Positions 23,685-31,109 of a stretch of DNA of 32,541 nt are shown here, piece after piece. Origin of the DNA: Anaerolineae bacterium. GTDB lineage: Bacteria > Chloroflexota > Anaerolineae > B4-G1 > SLSP01. Numbering within the stretch: the stretch's first letter is position 1; each line of letters starts with the position of its first letter. The stretch lies in NCBI GenBank assembly GCA_003562365.1, contig PWVB01000327.1, positions 1-32,541 of the forward strand, read 5' to 3'. The notes under the pieces are model-generated. The model had not been told where the DNA came from, did no database searches, and saw only the letters and a program-made list of their open reading frames with translations. Both the position numbers and the translations under genes were made by a program.

Positions 23685-24791
23685 TCACTCCAGATTGCGA
23701 GTGATGGCAAAGGTTGCTATGCCGCCGATGACCATCCCCAGGCCGATCAATGTGACGAGTTGACTCCACATATCCATTATGCCAGCACCCTTCAGGATTA
23801 CCGATCGCACAAAGATAAGATAATAGTTGAGGGGCACGAACTGTGCAAGGAAACGAAAGAGTCCGGGCATATCTCGCACTGGAACCAGGTACCCGGAGAA
23901 CGCGACATCGATCATCGCCTGCATAAAGACCAGGAGAATGGCCTGTTGCTGCGTCCCAGCTAGGGAGGAGATCATAATCCCCCAGGTAACCTCAACTAAG
24001 ACAAAGATGAGGCTACCCAACAACAAGAATCCAAAAGCGCCCCGGATTGGGATGTTGAAGCCGTGGCGGATGATGAGTGTAAGAACCAGGAAGTTTAGGA
24101 TGCCAATGAGCGTAGGCGGAATGGCCTTACCAATCAGCAATTCGACTCGACGAATCGGAGTCACCAGTAGTTGCTCCAAGGTGCCGATCTCGCGTTCGCG
24201 AGCCAATCCTAGTGCGGCAACGCCCAGTGTGATCTGATAGTTAATGAAGCCCAACTGTGCACTGATCGTGTGGGGCCGTCCCTCCATCGAGGGATTGTAG
24301 AGCATCACCGAGTTCACGTCAATACCGACCCGCCCCACGTCTGCCTGCTGCTGAACAAAACGCTGGAGCACCTGCTGAGCTCCGCTCTCGATGACCCGAG
24401 CCGCGATCGAACTGGTTGCGTCGATGGTCAGCGGTATTGTGGCCGGCTCCGTTGTGCGATGGAGGGCTGCTGCTGTACCCCTGGGGATGCTCAAGACGGC
24501 GAAGATCTCCCCCCGCTGGAGGGCTCGCTCTGCCTCGACCATCGTCTGAGGATAGAACGTGACACGAAATCGCTCTGATGCATCCAGCAGTGCAATCAAC
24601 GCCCTGCTTTGCCTGCTGCGGTCGTCATCGATCACGGCGATCGGGATATTTCGGATTCCAGTCGCTGTCGCGTGAGCCAAGAGAACCAATTGCAGCACCG
24701 GCAGGAGGAGGATGAAGAACAACAAGGTCCGATCGCGGACGAACTGCCGGACGTCTTTCAGTGCGATCGCCCAGATCGTTACCGGGTTCAT
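23685..24791 (-). CDS. ABC-2 type transporter permease
   Basis: A 368-aa permease of the ABC-2 family. It has one N-terminal helix (LLFFILLLPVLQLVLLAHAT), an extracytoplasmic region of about 150 residues (IPIAVIDDDRSRQSRALIALLDAS...), and about five C-terminal membrane segments including GILNFLVLTLIIRHGF, GFLLLGSLIFVLVEVTWGIMISSLAG and LVTLIGLGMVIGGIATFAI. The stretch EREIGTLEQLLVTPIRRVELLIGKAIP is the classic cytoplasmic coupling segment. This matches YhhJ-like half exporters. No ABC ATPase gene is adjacent: upstream (7 nt) is the FAD oxidoreductase and downstream tex. The ATPase must be encoded elsewhere. The substrate cannot be told. Confidence 0.88.
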   Translation of the reverse strand: MNPVTIWAIALKDVRQFVRDRTLLFFILLLPVLQLVLLAHATATGIRNIPIAVIDDDRSRQSRALIALLDASERFRVTFYPQTMVEAERALQRGEIFAVLSIPRGTAAALHRTTEPATIPLTIDATSSIAARVIESGAQQVLQRFVQQQADVGRVGIDVNSVMLYNPSMEGRPHTISAQLGFINYQITLGVAALGLAREREIGTLEQLLVTPIRRVELLIGKAIPPTLIGILNFLVLTLIIRHGFNIPIRGAFGFLLLGSLIFVLVEVTWGIMISSLAGTQQQAILLVFMQAMIDVAFSGYLVPVRDMPGLFRFLAQFVPLNYYLIFVRSVILKGAGIMDMWSQLVTLIGLGMVIGGIATFAITRNLE

Positions 24792-24798
24792 GTCTAGC

Positions 24799-26103
24799 TC
24801 AGGTGGCGCCTCCCACCACGCTTGCAGCTCGCCGTCCGATCTCCACTGCGTAGTTCGTGCCTCGGTCCCACGGATATACCTGGCTCATATTGGCCATATA
24901 GAGATGGGGAATCGGTGTCTCCAACGGTGGGATGCGAGCGGAATGATTGACTTGGGGCACCGGCTGGGCGTAGACCTCTGTGAACTTCCAATAGGCACGC
25001 ACCCAGTCGAGCTGAAAGTCTGGGTTCAGACGCTGGATGCCGGACGTAAACCGCGCCAGCAACGCCTCCTTCGGCATCTCAAAATGCACGTGGTCTGGAG
25101 GCAGATAGTCCCCACAGTAAACGAGGGTGTCACCGCCGTAGTGCGCCCGGTCGATGTAGTTGGTGTGTTCCACAAAGGCCAGGAACGGGAACCCTTCCTG
25201 CTTGGGTATGTTTATCCAGTAGTGCCTATCGGTAACGGGGCGCTTGAGCGCTAGCACCAGCACCACTGCTCCCATAGACACCAATTCATCCAAAGCGGCA
25301 GTATAGGAAGCCGGCAGCGTTGGAGTCCTGTCCCGAAGCATCTGTGGTGAGCAGGTCGCCAGAACCCGATCGTGAATCCGATCTCCAGCGCGTAGCTCCA
25401 AGCGAAGCCGGCCATCTTCTTCGCGATGGATCCCGCGAACGTGGTGCTCAAGCTGCAGTACGCCGCCCAGCGCGCGCACTCGGTCGGCCACGGCTTCTAT
25501 GAAGCGTTGAAAGCCACCCCTGAAATAGCCGAGCTGGGGTGTGCGTTTGGCCAATCTCGCCCAGAACCAGGCCAAATTGACGTGCCTGTAGTGTTGTCCG
25601 AACTTACCCTCCAGCAACGGCTGCCAGAGAATCTCGTATCCCCGGCGGCCTAGGGCCTTTGAGAGCCATCCATGCGCCGTTGTACGCTCGAGGGGGCGCC
25701 AGAGTGGATTGTAGCGCAGGAAAGCCGCCACAAGGCCGAAGCGCAGCCGATCAAGGAAGGGCAGTGGTTTGAACTGCAGTACGCGCAGCGGACTGTCCAG
25801 AGGATAGATCTCCCGGCCGTGGTAGATTGATGTTACTGGACGCCGAAAGAAGATCATCTCGCTGAGGCCCAACTCGCCGGAAAACCTTATGATCTCGCGA
25901 TCGCTGGCGAAGATATGGTGGTAAAAGCGTTCCAGGGACCAATCCCATGCGCTGTCCTTGAAACCAGCTGCCAGTCCTCCAACATAGGGTCGAGCTTCAT
26001 AGACTGTTACTTGATGTCCTGCTTTGAGCAGATCATAGGCTGCGGTGAGCCCAGTCACGCCAGCACCAACAATCCCCACGTCTTGAGGGATCGGATCGGG
26101 CAT
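24799..26103 (-). CDS. FAD-dependent NAD(P)-binding oxidoreductase (amine oxidase / desaturase-like)
   Basis: A 434-aa flavoprotein. The N-terminal dinucleotide motif is VGIVGAGVTGLTAAYDLLKAGHQVTVYEARPYVGGLAAGF (8-47), typical of the protoporphyrinogen oxidase, phytoene desaturase and UDP-galactopyranose mutase superfamily. The C-terminal flavin motif is around LYMANMSQVYPWDRGTNYAVEIGRRAAS. The middle (WQPLLEGKFGQHYRHVNLAWFWARL...LGYFRGGFQRFIEAVADRVRALGG) matches the group of such proteins often found near polysaccharide and polyprenyl-glycosyltransferase genes; their substrate is usually unknown. ATG at 26103 follows AAGGAT. It sits between miaB (85-nt gap) and the ABC permease (7-nt gap). 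A carotenoid or porphyrin role is not excluded. Confidence 0.8.
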   Translation of the reverse strand: MPDPIPQDVGIVGAGVTGLTAAYDLLKAGHQVTVYEARPYVGGLAAGFKDSAWDWSLERFYHHIFASDREIIRFSGELGLSEMIFFRRPVTSIYHGREIYPLDSPLRVLQFKPLPFLDRLRFGLVAAFLRYNPLWRPLERTTAHGWLSKALGRRGYEILWQPLLEGKFGQHYRHVNLAWFWARLAKRTPQLGYFRGGFQRFIEAVADRVRALGGVLQLEHHVRGIHREEDGRLRLELRAGDRIHDRVLATCSPQMLRDRTPTLPASYTAALDELVSMGAVVLVLALKRPVTDRHYWINIPKQEGFPFLAFVEHTNYIDRAHYGGDTLVYCGDYLPPDHVHFEMPKEALLARFTSGIQRLNPDFQLDWVRAYWKFTEVYAQPVPQVNHSARIPPLETPIPHLYMANMSQVYPWDRGTNYAVEIGRRAASVVGGAT

Positions 26104-26188
26104 CTGCGATTATCCTTATCAGGCGGCGGTCGACACAAAACACGACACCGCGGTTAGAGAACGAGAAGATCTGGGCGTGAACAGACTG

Positions 26189-27559
26189 TCAGGTCGCTTC
26201 GGGCTTTGGCTGGACTTCCCCGATGAGCGACCAAGGGCCTGTCCAGTTGATCTCAACCCGTGCCAGCCGCCCGAGCCAGTCTCCGTCTGGATCTCCAGAG
26301 AAGAAGACTAAGCGATCCGTTAGGGTTCGCCCAAACCAGCGACGCTTGCGCGCGTGCCATCCCTCTACCAGCACCTCAACACTCTGTCCCATATAGCGTC
26401 TATTGAGGTCGGAGAGGATCTCTGACTGAAGATTATCCAGGGCTCTGCGCCGTTGTTCCTTCTCTTCGTGAGGCAGCGTGTCCTGGAATTGGCGTGTCGC
26501 CAACGTCAGTGGACGAGCCGAATAGCGAGCAATGTGTGCTCTGTCCAGCCTCAGCTCTTCTAGTAGATCATACGTGTTCTGAAACTGCGCCTCGGTCTCT
26601 CCGGGGAAGCCTACGATGATATCCGTGGCGATGGAAACGCCGGGAATAATCGTCCGGATTCGAGCGATCATCTGCCGATAGTCATTGACGGTGTAGCCAC
26701 GGCGCATACGGGTGAGCACCTCATCGTCTCCGGCCTGTACTGGCACTTCGATGTGCGGGCAGACCTTCGGCAGGTCAGCCACGGCTCGGAGCAGGTCATC
26801 CTTCATCCAGTTGGGGTGGCTGGTCAGAAAGCGCAGCCGTTGGAGGCCCTCGATTTCATGCACGGCGTACAGCAGCGTGACTAGCGGCGTCGTGTCTGCC
26901 TGCGCAAACGCCCCTAGATCGTATCCGTAGCGGTCCACAATCTGGCCCAACAGCGTGATCTCCTGCACGCCTTGGTCGGCCATCTGGCGTGCCTCAGCCA
27001 CCACCGCCGCCATCGGACGGCTGCGTTCCGCACCCCGGCGGTAAGGAATCACACAGTAGGTACACGCGTGCGAGCACCCCAGGACAACTGGCAGATAGGT
27101 ACTGACTACTGTTGCCTTAGAAGACGGGGGCAAAATAGTATCGGTACGGCTCAGCGCTAGGCGGCGCGACTCTGCATCTGCGATCAGCGTCTGTGCCTCC
27201 CCCAAATCGCCGCGCTCAGCTAGGTAGGCCCAGAGCTCGGTAGGGTCAGAGGGGGGCAGGAAGAGATCGACCCATGGAAAGCGCTCTTGCAGCCGTCCTG
27301 TGTCCTTTATGCCCACCATACATCCCATAAGTGCCAGAACTCTGTCAGGGTGACGCTCTTTGAAGTGCTTAAGCTGGTTCAGGCGTCCCACGACTTTGTC
27401 CTCAGGCTGTTGCCGGACAACGCAAGTGTTGAGTACCAAGACGTCGGCTTGGGGCGCACGTTCAACGGGTGTGTATCCCAGGCGTTCTAGTCCGGCCGCT
27501 ACGCGTTGCGAGTCAGCCACGTTCATTTGGCAACCAATCGTCCAGATATGATAGCGCAT
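26189..27559 (-). CDS. miaB: tRNA-2-methylthio-N6-dimethylallyladenosine synthase MiaB
   Basis: A 456-aa radical-SAM methylthiotransferase that adds a methylthio group to i6A37 of tRNAs reading U-starting codons. All six cluster cysteines are visible: C10 (TIGCQMN), C46 (NTCVVR) and C80 (LMGCMVG) in the UPF0004 domain, and C162, C166 and C169 (LGCSHACTYCVIPYRRG) in the radical-SAM domain. QEITLLGQIVDRYG (usually LGQNVN.YG) and IATDIIVGFPGETEAQF follow, and a TRAM domain closes the protein (GQSVEVLVEGWHARKRRWFGRTLTDRLVFF). Length is normal. MtaB and RimO share the fold; the first-cysteine context and TLLGQ text favour MiaB. A good promoter lies upstream. It heads the run oxidoreductase, ABC permease, tex. 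Confidence 0.92.
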   Translation of the reverse strand: MRYHIWTIGCQMNVADSQRVAAGLERLGYTPVERAPQADVLVLNTCVVRQQPEDKVVGRLNQLKHFKERHPDRVLALMGCMVGIKDTGRLQERFPWVDLFLPPSDPTELWAYLAERGDLGEAQTLIADAESRRLALSRTDTILPPSSKATVVSTYLPVVLGCSHACTYCVIPYRRGAERSRPMAAVVAEARQMADQGVQEITLLGQIVDRYGYDLGAFAQADTTPLVTLLYAVHEIEGLQRLRFLTSHPNWMKDDLLRAVADLPKVCPHIEVPVQAGDDEVLTRMRRGYTVNDYRQMIARIRTIIPGVSIATDIIVGFPGETEAQFQNTYDLLEELRLDRAHIARYSARPLTLATRQFQDTLPHEEKEQRRRALDNLQSEILSDLNRRYMGQSVEVLVEGWHARKRRWFGRTLTDRLVFFSGDPDGDWLGRLARVEINWTGPWSLIGEVQPKPEAT

Positions 27560-27592
27560 TTCGTTAACAACCTTATAGTTTATCGTGAGCGC

Positions 27593-27620
27593 ATTTTACC
27601 GCACAAGGTCATCGGGTCAA
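27593..27620 (-). promoter_or_regulatory. Sigma70-type promoter of miaB
   Basis: On the minus strand TTGACC (27620-27615) and TAAAAT (27598-27593) are separated by 16 nt, each matching five of six consensus positions. The start would be near 27586, with a leader of about 27 nt carrying AAGG before ATG 27559. The remainder of the 27560-27718 gap shows no other clear signal. Confidence 0.65.
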
Positions 27621-27718
27621 GCAGGGATGGATTCTGAATAGTCGCGTTTTCTTTGTTTCATTGCTGTGGTGACACGCACAACCTAAGGTTCGAGGGGGTA
27701 GATCCCACTCTGCACACC

Positions 27719-28444
27719 TCAGCGGCGCTCCCACTCCCGCGTTGCCTGGCGAATTAGGTCGCGGATCTCAGGTGTCGGGATCTCGTCGATCTCATGATAG
27801 AGGCTACCGTCCACAGCGAATCTGATGCCACCTCCAGGCACGTTAGCGAGGTGCACGCTGTGGCTCTGTAGTGCCGGGTTGCGGGCCTTCATTTCCTCCA
27901 AAATGTCACCGATCTCCTGGGCCAGATCGATCGCCGGTACCGTGCCCGCGGGTGCGGCAACCCGGCGTGATGGGGGTTCCGACCAGGTCACAGCGGCTTC
28001 AGCTGCGGTTGCCGAATCGGGGGGCGCCAGATCCTGCGATGTCCCCCGACGGTCATCCCGCGATTCGACTGGCGCCGCGGTGGCCTCTGTAGATGAACCC
28101 TGCTCGTGGGCTTGCGTCTGTACGTAAGTGCGGGCGAAGCCCGCGAGGGCCCGCAACGCAGCCACCACCTCTGCCCGCACCTCAGCATCAGGCACTGCTG
28201 TGAGTGTCGGATAGCGTCGCCCATCAACGTAGACCTCCCATCGATCCTGACCTCGCCTAAGCGCCAAGAACCAGTCGGCGCGGCTCGCCTGCTCCTGGGT
28301 GCCACTGCGGGGTTGGGCAGCTTTGGGCAAGCGGCGTGGTTGCTTTGGTCTGATCGATCGCCAGATCAGCAACCCAACAATGGCCAGGATTCCTGCGCCG
28401 AGAAGGATAAGCATTGGCAGCAACAGCACAAATAGTGACCTCAT
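27719..28444 (-). CDS. Single-pass membrane protein with a duplicated cytoplasmic module
   Basis: A 241-aa protein of unknown family. An N-terminal helix (LFVLLLPMLILLGAGILAIVGLLIW, 4-28) is followed by a basic stop-transfer stretch (RSIRPKQPRRLPK), so the rest should be cytoplasmic. Two copies of a small module are visible: residues about 69-100 (WEVYVDGRRYPTLTAVPDAEVRAEVVAALRAL) and 207-238 (IRFAVDGSLYHEIDEIPTPEIRDLIRQATREW), both following x-x-x-VDG-x-x-Y-x-x-(L/I)-x-x-(V/I)P-x-x-E(V/I)R. They are joined by a low-complexity linker rich in Ala, Ser and Pro. GGAGGTCACG precedes the ATG. It lies 66 nt after the methyltransferase gene. No function is assigned. Confidence 0.7.
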   Translation of the reverse strand: MRSLFVLLLPMLILLGAGILAIVGLLIWRSIRPKQPRRLPKAAQPRSGTQEQASRADWFLALRRGQDRWEVYVDGRRYPTLTAVPDAEVRAEVVAALRALAGFARTYVQTQAHEQGSSTEATAAPVESRDDRRGTSQDLAPPDSATAAEAAVTWSEPPSRRVAAPAGTVPAIDLAQEIGDILEEMKARNPALQSHSVHLANVPGGGIRFAVDGSLYHEIDEIPTPEIRDLIRQATREWERR

Positions 28445-28510
28445 CGTGACCTCCGAGTATCTGATGACATAATGGAACCACCAGGCGGCTTCCCCGCACC
28501 GCTCTGGACC

Positions 28511-29242
28511 TTACGCCCCCCAGGCGGGGGGGCGTTTTACGAAGTGCCCTACCAGATGCACCTTACAAAGTGCTGGCAGGATCATCTCTAGCGCCACGGC
28601 CGGCAGCAAAGCCCACGGACCCAGGGCAAGATAGGCGGGGTCGTCGATGAGCGCGATCTCCACAAGCTGTAAACCGGCGCCGATGGCCATATACTCTATC
28701 GAGCGGATCGTATTAGCTCTATAGGTGACTGGAAATGTGTCCGCTGGAGAGCGCTCATACAGCGTTGAGATGAACTGCTGGTGCAGAGGCTGCATCCGGG
28801 CGATGATGGCGTTTAGCCGAGAGAGCGGATGGCGAGCATTGGGCGTCAGGAAGAAGAAGCTTCCTCCGGGGCGCAGTAAGCGTCCAATCTCTCCAAAGGT
28901 TGCGCGCGGATGATCTAGATGCTCCAGCACCCAAGAAGCGACGATCATGTCAAAGGTCTGTGCGGCAAAAGGTAGCGACTCAGACTGTGCACAACCACGC
29001 GCCAAGGTCGCGCTCCGGTGTTGCTGCAGCGACTGAATGTCAGGGTCAACACCCAACCAGGCCCCGGAGTCTGCCAAGCGTTCCACAATTCCCCCGCGTC
29101 CGCACCCCAGGTCCAGGACACAGTTACCCTTCGAAAGCGCGGCAGCGACCCGCTGTTGATAGACGGCAGTTGCCGGAGCCCAGCCGGGCTTCAGTCGCGC
29201 ATAGCGCTGTCGGGTCTTTTCCAGTCGATCCAGCGTGCTCAT
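28511..29242 (-). CDS. Class I SAM-dependent methyltransferase
   Basis: A 243-aa methyltransferase of the Methyltransf_11/UbiE-like group. Motif I is CVLDLGCGRGGIVERLAD (about 37-54), the acidic end of strand 2 is LGVDPD, and the motif IV/post-IV text is FDMIVASWVLEHLDHPRATFGEIGRLLRPGGSFFFLTPN. The C-terminal third has a hydrophobic stretch (AYLALGPWALLPAVALEMILPAL) that may contact the membrane or a lipid-like substrate. Such enzymes often modify quinones, lipids or sugar-bearing lipids; the substrate here is open. The -10 box of its promoter ends 6 nt before the ATG, so the mRNA probably has no leader. The stop codon lies inside a strong GC hairpin. Confidence 0.85.
   Translation of the reverse strand: MSTLDRLEKTRQRYARLKPGWAPATAVYQQRVAAALSKGNCVLDLGCGRGGIVERLADSGAWLGVDPDIQSLQQHRSATLARGCAQSESLPFAAQTFDMIVASWVLEHLDHPRATFGEIGRLLRPGGSFFFLTPNARHPLSRLNAIIARMQPLHQQFISTLYERSPADTFPVTYRANTIRSIEYMAIGAGLQLVEIALIDDPAYLALGPWALLPAVALEMILPALCKVHLVGHFVKRPPAWGA
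28513..28538 (+). terminator. GC-rich hairpin with T run overlapping the methyltransferase stop
   Basis: ACGCCCCCC (28513-28521) pairs with GGGGGGCGT (28527-28535) around a 5-nt loop. On the plus strand TTTT follows, giving the form of an intrinsic terminator, yet no plus-strand gene ends here. It may block antisense transcription. Read on the minus strand it contains the TAA stop of the methyltransferase gene and lacks a U tail, so there it would act at most as an mRNA 3' structure. Confidence 0.45.
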
Positions 29243-29248
29243 AACCCG

Positions 29249-29276
29249 ATTCTAGCCCAGCCGCCCGGTTTTTCAA
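29249..29276 (-). promoter_or_regulatory. Sigma70-type promoter of the methyltransferase, implying a leaderless mRNA
   Basis: On the minus strand TTGAAA (29276-29271) and TAGAAT (29254-29249) are 16 nt apart. Only six bases (CGGGTT) separate the -10 box from ATG 29242, so transcription would start at or next to the A of the start codon. No Shine-Dalgarno sequence can be present in such a transcript. Confidence 0.6.
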
Positions 29277-29343
29277 CAGGCCGTGTCGATGCTAAGATAG
29301 AAGGGTCGGGTATCTGGAAAAGCTTAAGTGCCTGTGTTATACG

Positions 29344-29389
29344 CGCCGGTGCGGGCTTCTGCGCCCAGACCCGGGACAATATACCGGCG
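29344..29389. repeat. Spaced inverted repeat CGCCGGT / ACCGGCG upstream of the trehalose synthase gene
   Basis: Two perfect 7-bp arms (29344-29350 and 29383-29389) are separated by 32 nt and lie about 33 nt before the GTG start. A nested GGGC...GCCC could form a smaller stem. It may be a leader structure or a pair of operator half-sites. A weak plus-strand promoter (TTTCAA, 16 nt, TAAGAT, 29271-29298) would place it in the leader. Confidence 0.35.
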
Positions 29390-29422
29390 AAATGACGTAT
29401 CCATCCGCGAAAGGGGGATCCT

Positions 29423-31060
29423 GTGGCCTACGATTGGTATAAGGACGCGGTCTTTTATGAAGTCTCCGTTCGGGCGTTTGCTGATAGCAATCACGATGGC
29501 ATCGGTGATCTGGCAGGGCTAACATCGAGGCTCGACTATCTTAAGGATCTGGGCATTGATGCGATCTGGATGTTGCCGATCTTTCCCTCTCCTCTACGGG
29601 ATGATGGCTACGATGTCGCGGACTACCGCGCCATCCATCCTGACTATGGTACACTGGATGACTTCCATGATCTGGTAACCCAGGCTCACCGACGTGGCCT
29701 GCGCATTGTCGTGGAGCTGGTGCCGAATCATACCTCCGACCAGCATCCGTGGTTCCAGGCTTCGCGAGATCCAGATCATCCCGACCACGCAACCTACAGG
29801 GACTGGTACGTCTGGAGCGATACCGACGAGAAGTATGCGGAGGCGCGGATTGTTTTCCTGGACTATGAAGACTCGAATTGGACCTACGACGAGCGCCGCG
29901 GACAGTATTTCTGGCATCGTTTCTTTCATCATCAGCCAGATCTGAATTTCGACAATCCTGAGGTCCAGCGGGAGATGCTCCGCATCGTCCAGTTCTGGAT
30001 TGATCAGGGCGCGGACGCCTTGCGGATCGATGCACCACCGTATCTCTACCAACGCGAGAGCACGAATTGTGAGAACTTGCCCGAGACGCACGCCTATCTC
30101 AAACGCTTGAGAGGGCTGGTAGATGCATATGCGCCGGGGACGATGTTACTGTCGGAGGCGAATCAGTGGCCTGAGGATGTTCGCGATTACTTTGGCGACG
30201 GTGACGAGATGCATATGAATTTCCATTTTCCGCTGATGCCGCGTATCTTTATGGCCTTAGCCAAGGCTGATCGCTCTCCTATCAGCTGGGTGATGGCCCA
30301 GACACCAGACCTCCCGGATGTCTGCCAATGGGGCACTTTTCTGAGAAACCATGACGAATTGACGCTAGAGATGGTGACACCTGAGGAGCGAGCCTACATG
30401 TGGGACACCTATGCGCCTGAGTCCCGCATGCGTCTGAACCTGGGGATTCGTCGGCGATTGGCTCCTTTACTGGAGAACGATCTGGCGCGGATTCAGTGTG
30501 CCAACTCGATCCTGCTCACCCTCATCGGGTCGCCCTTTCTCTACTATGGTGATGAGATTGGCATGGGCGACGATATCTGGCTGGAAGATCGAAATGGAGT
30601 GCGCACGCCGATGCAGTGGGGGAGCGAGCCGAATGCTGGATTCACTGACGCGGACGTGGAGCCCGAGCGCCTATATCTGCCGGTGATAGACGATGAGCTC
30701 TATGGTTACCAGAAGGTCAACGTTGCGGCCCAGGTCCACGATCCCGATTCGCTGCTGAATTGGATGCGGGAGGCACTGCGGGTGCGGGCTGAATATGTGG
30801 CCTTTGGACGCGGCGATTTGAAGTTGCTAAGGCCGGATAACTGCACGGTGTTATCCTACGTCCGGCATCATCAAGATGGATCGATCTTAGTGCTCAACAA
30901 CCTCTCTTCGGAATCACAGGTCGTGACGCTGGATCTAAGCGCCCATAGACCGCGCAAGCTGCGTGACTGCTTTACCGAAGAACTGCTTGAGGCACCGGCC
31001 TCCGGACGGTGGACGCTATCCCTGCCACGCTATGGCTATCGCTGGCTGACCTTCGTCTAG
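29423..31060 (+). CDS. treS: Trehalose synthase-type alpha-glucosyl isomerase (GH13)
   Basis: A 545-aa GH13 enzyme most like maltose alpha-D-glucosyltransferase (TreS), which interconverts maltose and trehalose in the cytoplasm. Family text runs throughout: WYKDAVFYEVSVRAFADSNHDGIGDLAGLT, PSPLRDDGYDVADY, NHTSDQHPWFQ, YFWHRFFHHQPDLNFDNP. Catalytic residues are in place: nucleophile D203 (ALRIDAPPYLYQ), acid/base E245 (LLSEANQWPEDV) and the stabilising pair H310-D311 (FLRNHDELTLE). RTPMQWG and the C-terminal beta domain follow. The length equals TreS without the fused maltokinase seen in some bacteria. GTG at 29423 has GGGGGATCC upstream. RIDAPPYL has Pro where TreS usually has Val. It precedes the nucleotidyltransferase gene by 49 nt. 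Roles in compatible solute or glycogen/maltose metabolism are both possible. Confidence 0.88.
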   Translation: MAYDWYKDAVFYEVSVRAFADSNHDGIGDLAGLTSRLDYLKDLGIDAIWMLPIFPSPLRDDGYDVADYRAIHPDYGTLDDFHDLVTQAHRRGLRIVVELVPNHTSDQHPWFQASRDPDHPDHATYRDWYVWSDTDEKYAEARIVFLDYEDSNWTYDERRGQYFWHRFFHHQPDLNFDNPEVQREMLRIVQFWIDQGADALRIDAPPYLYQRESTNCENLPETHAYLKRLRGLVDAYAPGTMLLSEANQWPEDVRDYFGDGDEMHMNFHFPLMPRIFMALAKADRSPISWVMAQTPDLPDVCQWGTFLRNHDELTLEMVTPEERAYMWDTYAPESRMRLNLGIRRRLAPLLENDLARIQCANSILLTLIGSPFLYYGDEIGMGDDIWLEDRNGVRTPMQWGSEPNAGFTDADVEPERLYLPVIDDELYGYQKVNVAAQVHDPDSLLNWMREALRVRAEYVAFGRGDLKLLRPDNCTVLSYVRHHQDGSILVLNNLSSESQVVTLDLSAHRPRKLRDCFTEELLEAPASGRWTLSLPRYGYRWLTFV

Positions 31061-31109
31061 ACCGCGACTGGAGTCGCATGTTCAGTCTAAGTGGGGAGTA
31101 GATCAGACT

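Noticed and set aside
24712-25254. 180-aa plus-strand ORF spanning the permease/oxidoreductase junction
   Set aside because: It crosses the junction of two confident minus-strand genes and matches no family pattern.
29541-30091. Two 165-aa minus-strand ORFs inside the trehalose synthase gene
   Set aside because: They lie wholly inside a gene with all catalytic residues intact and overlap each other in different frames.
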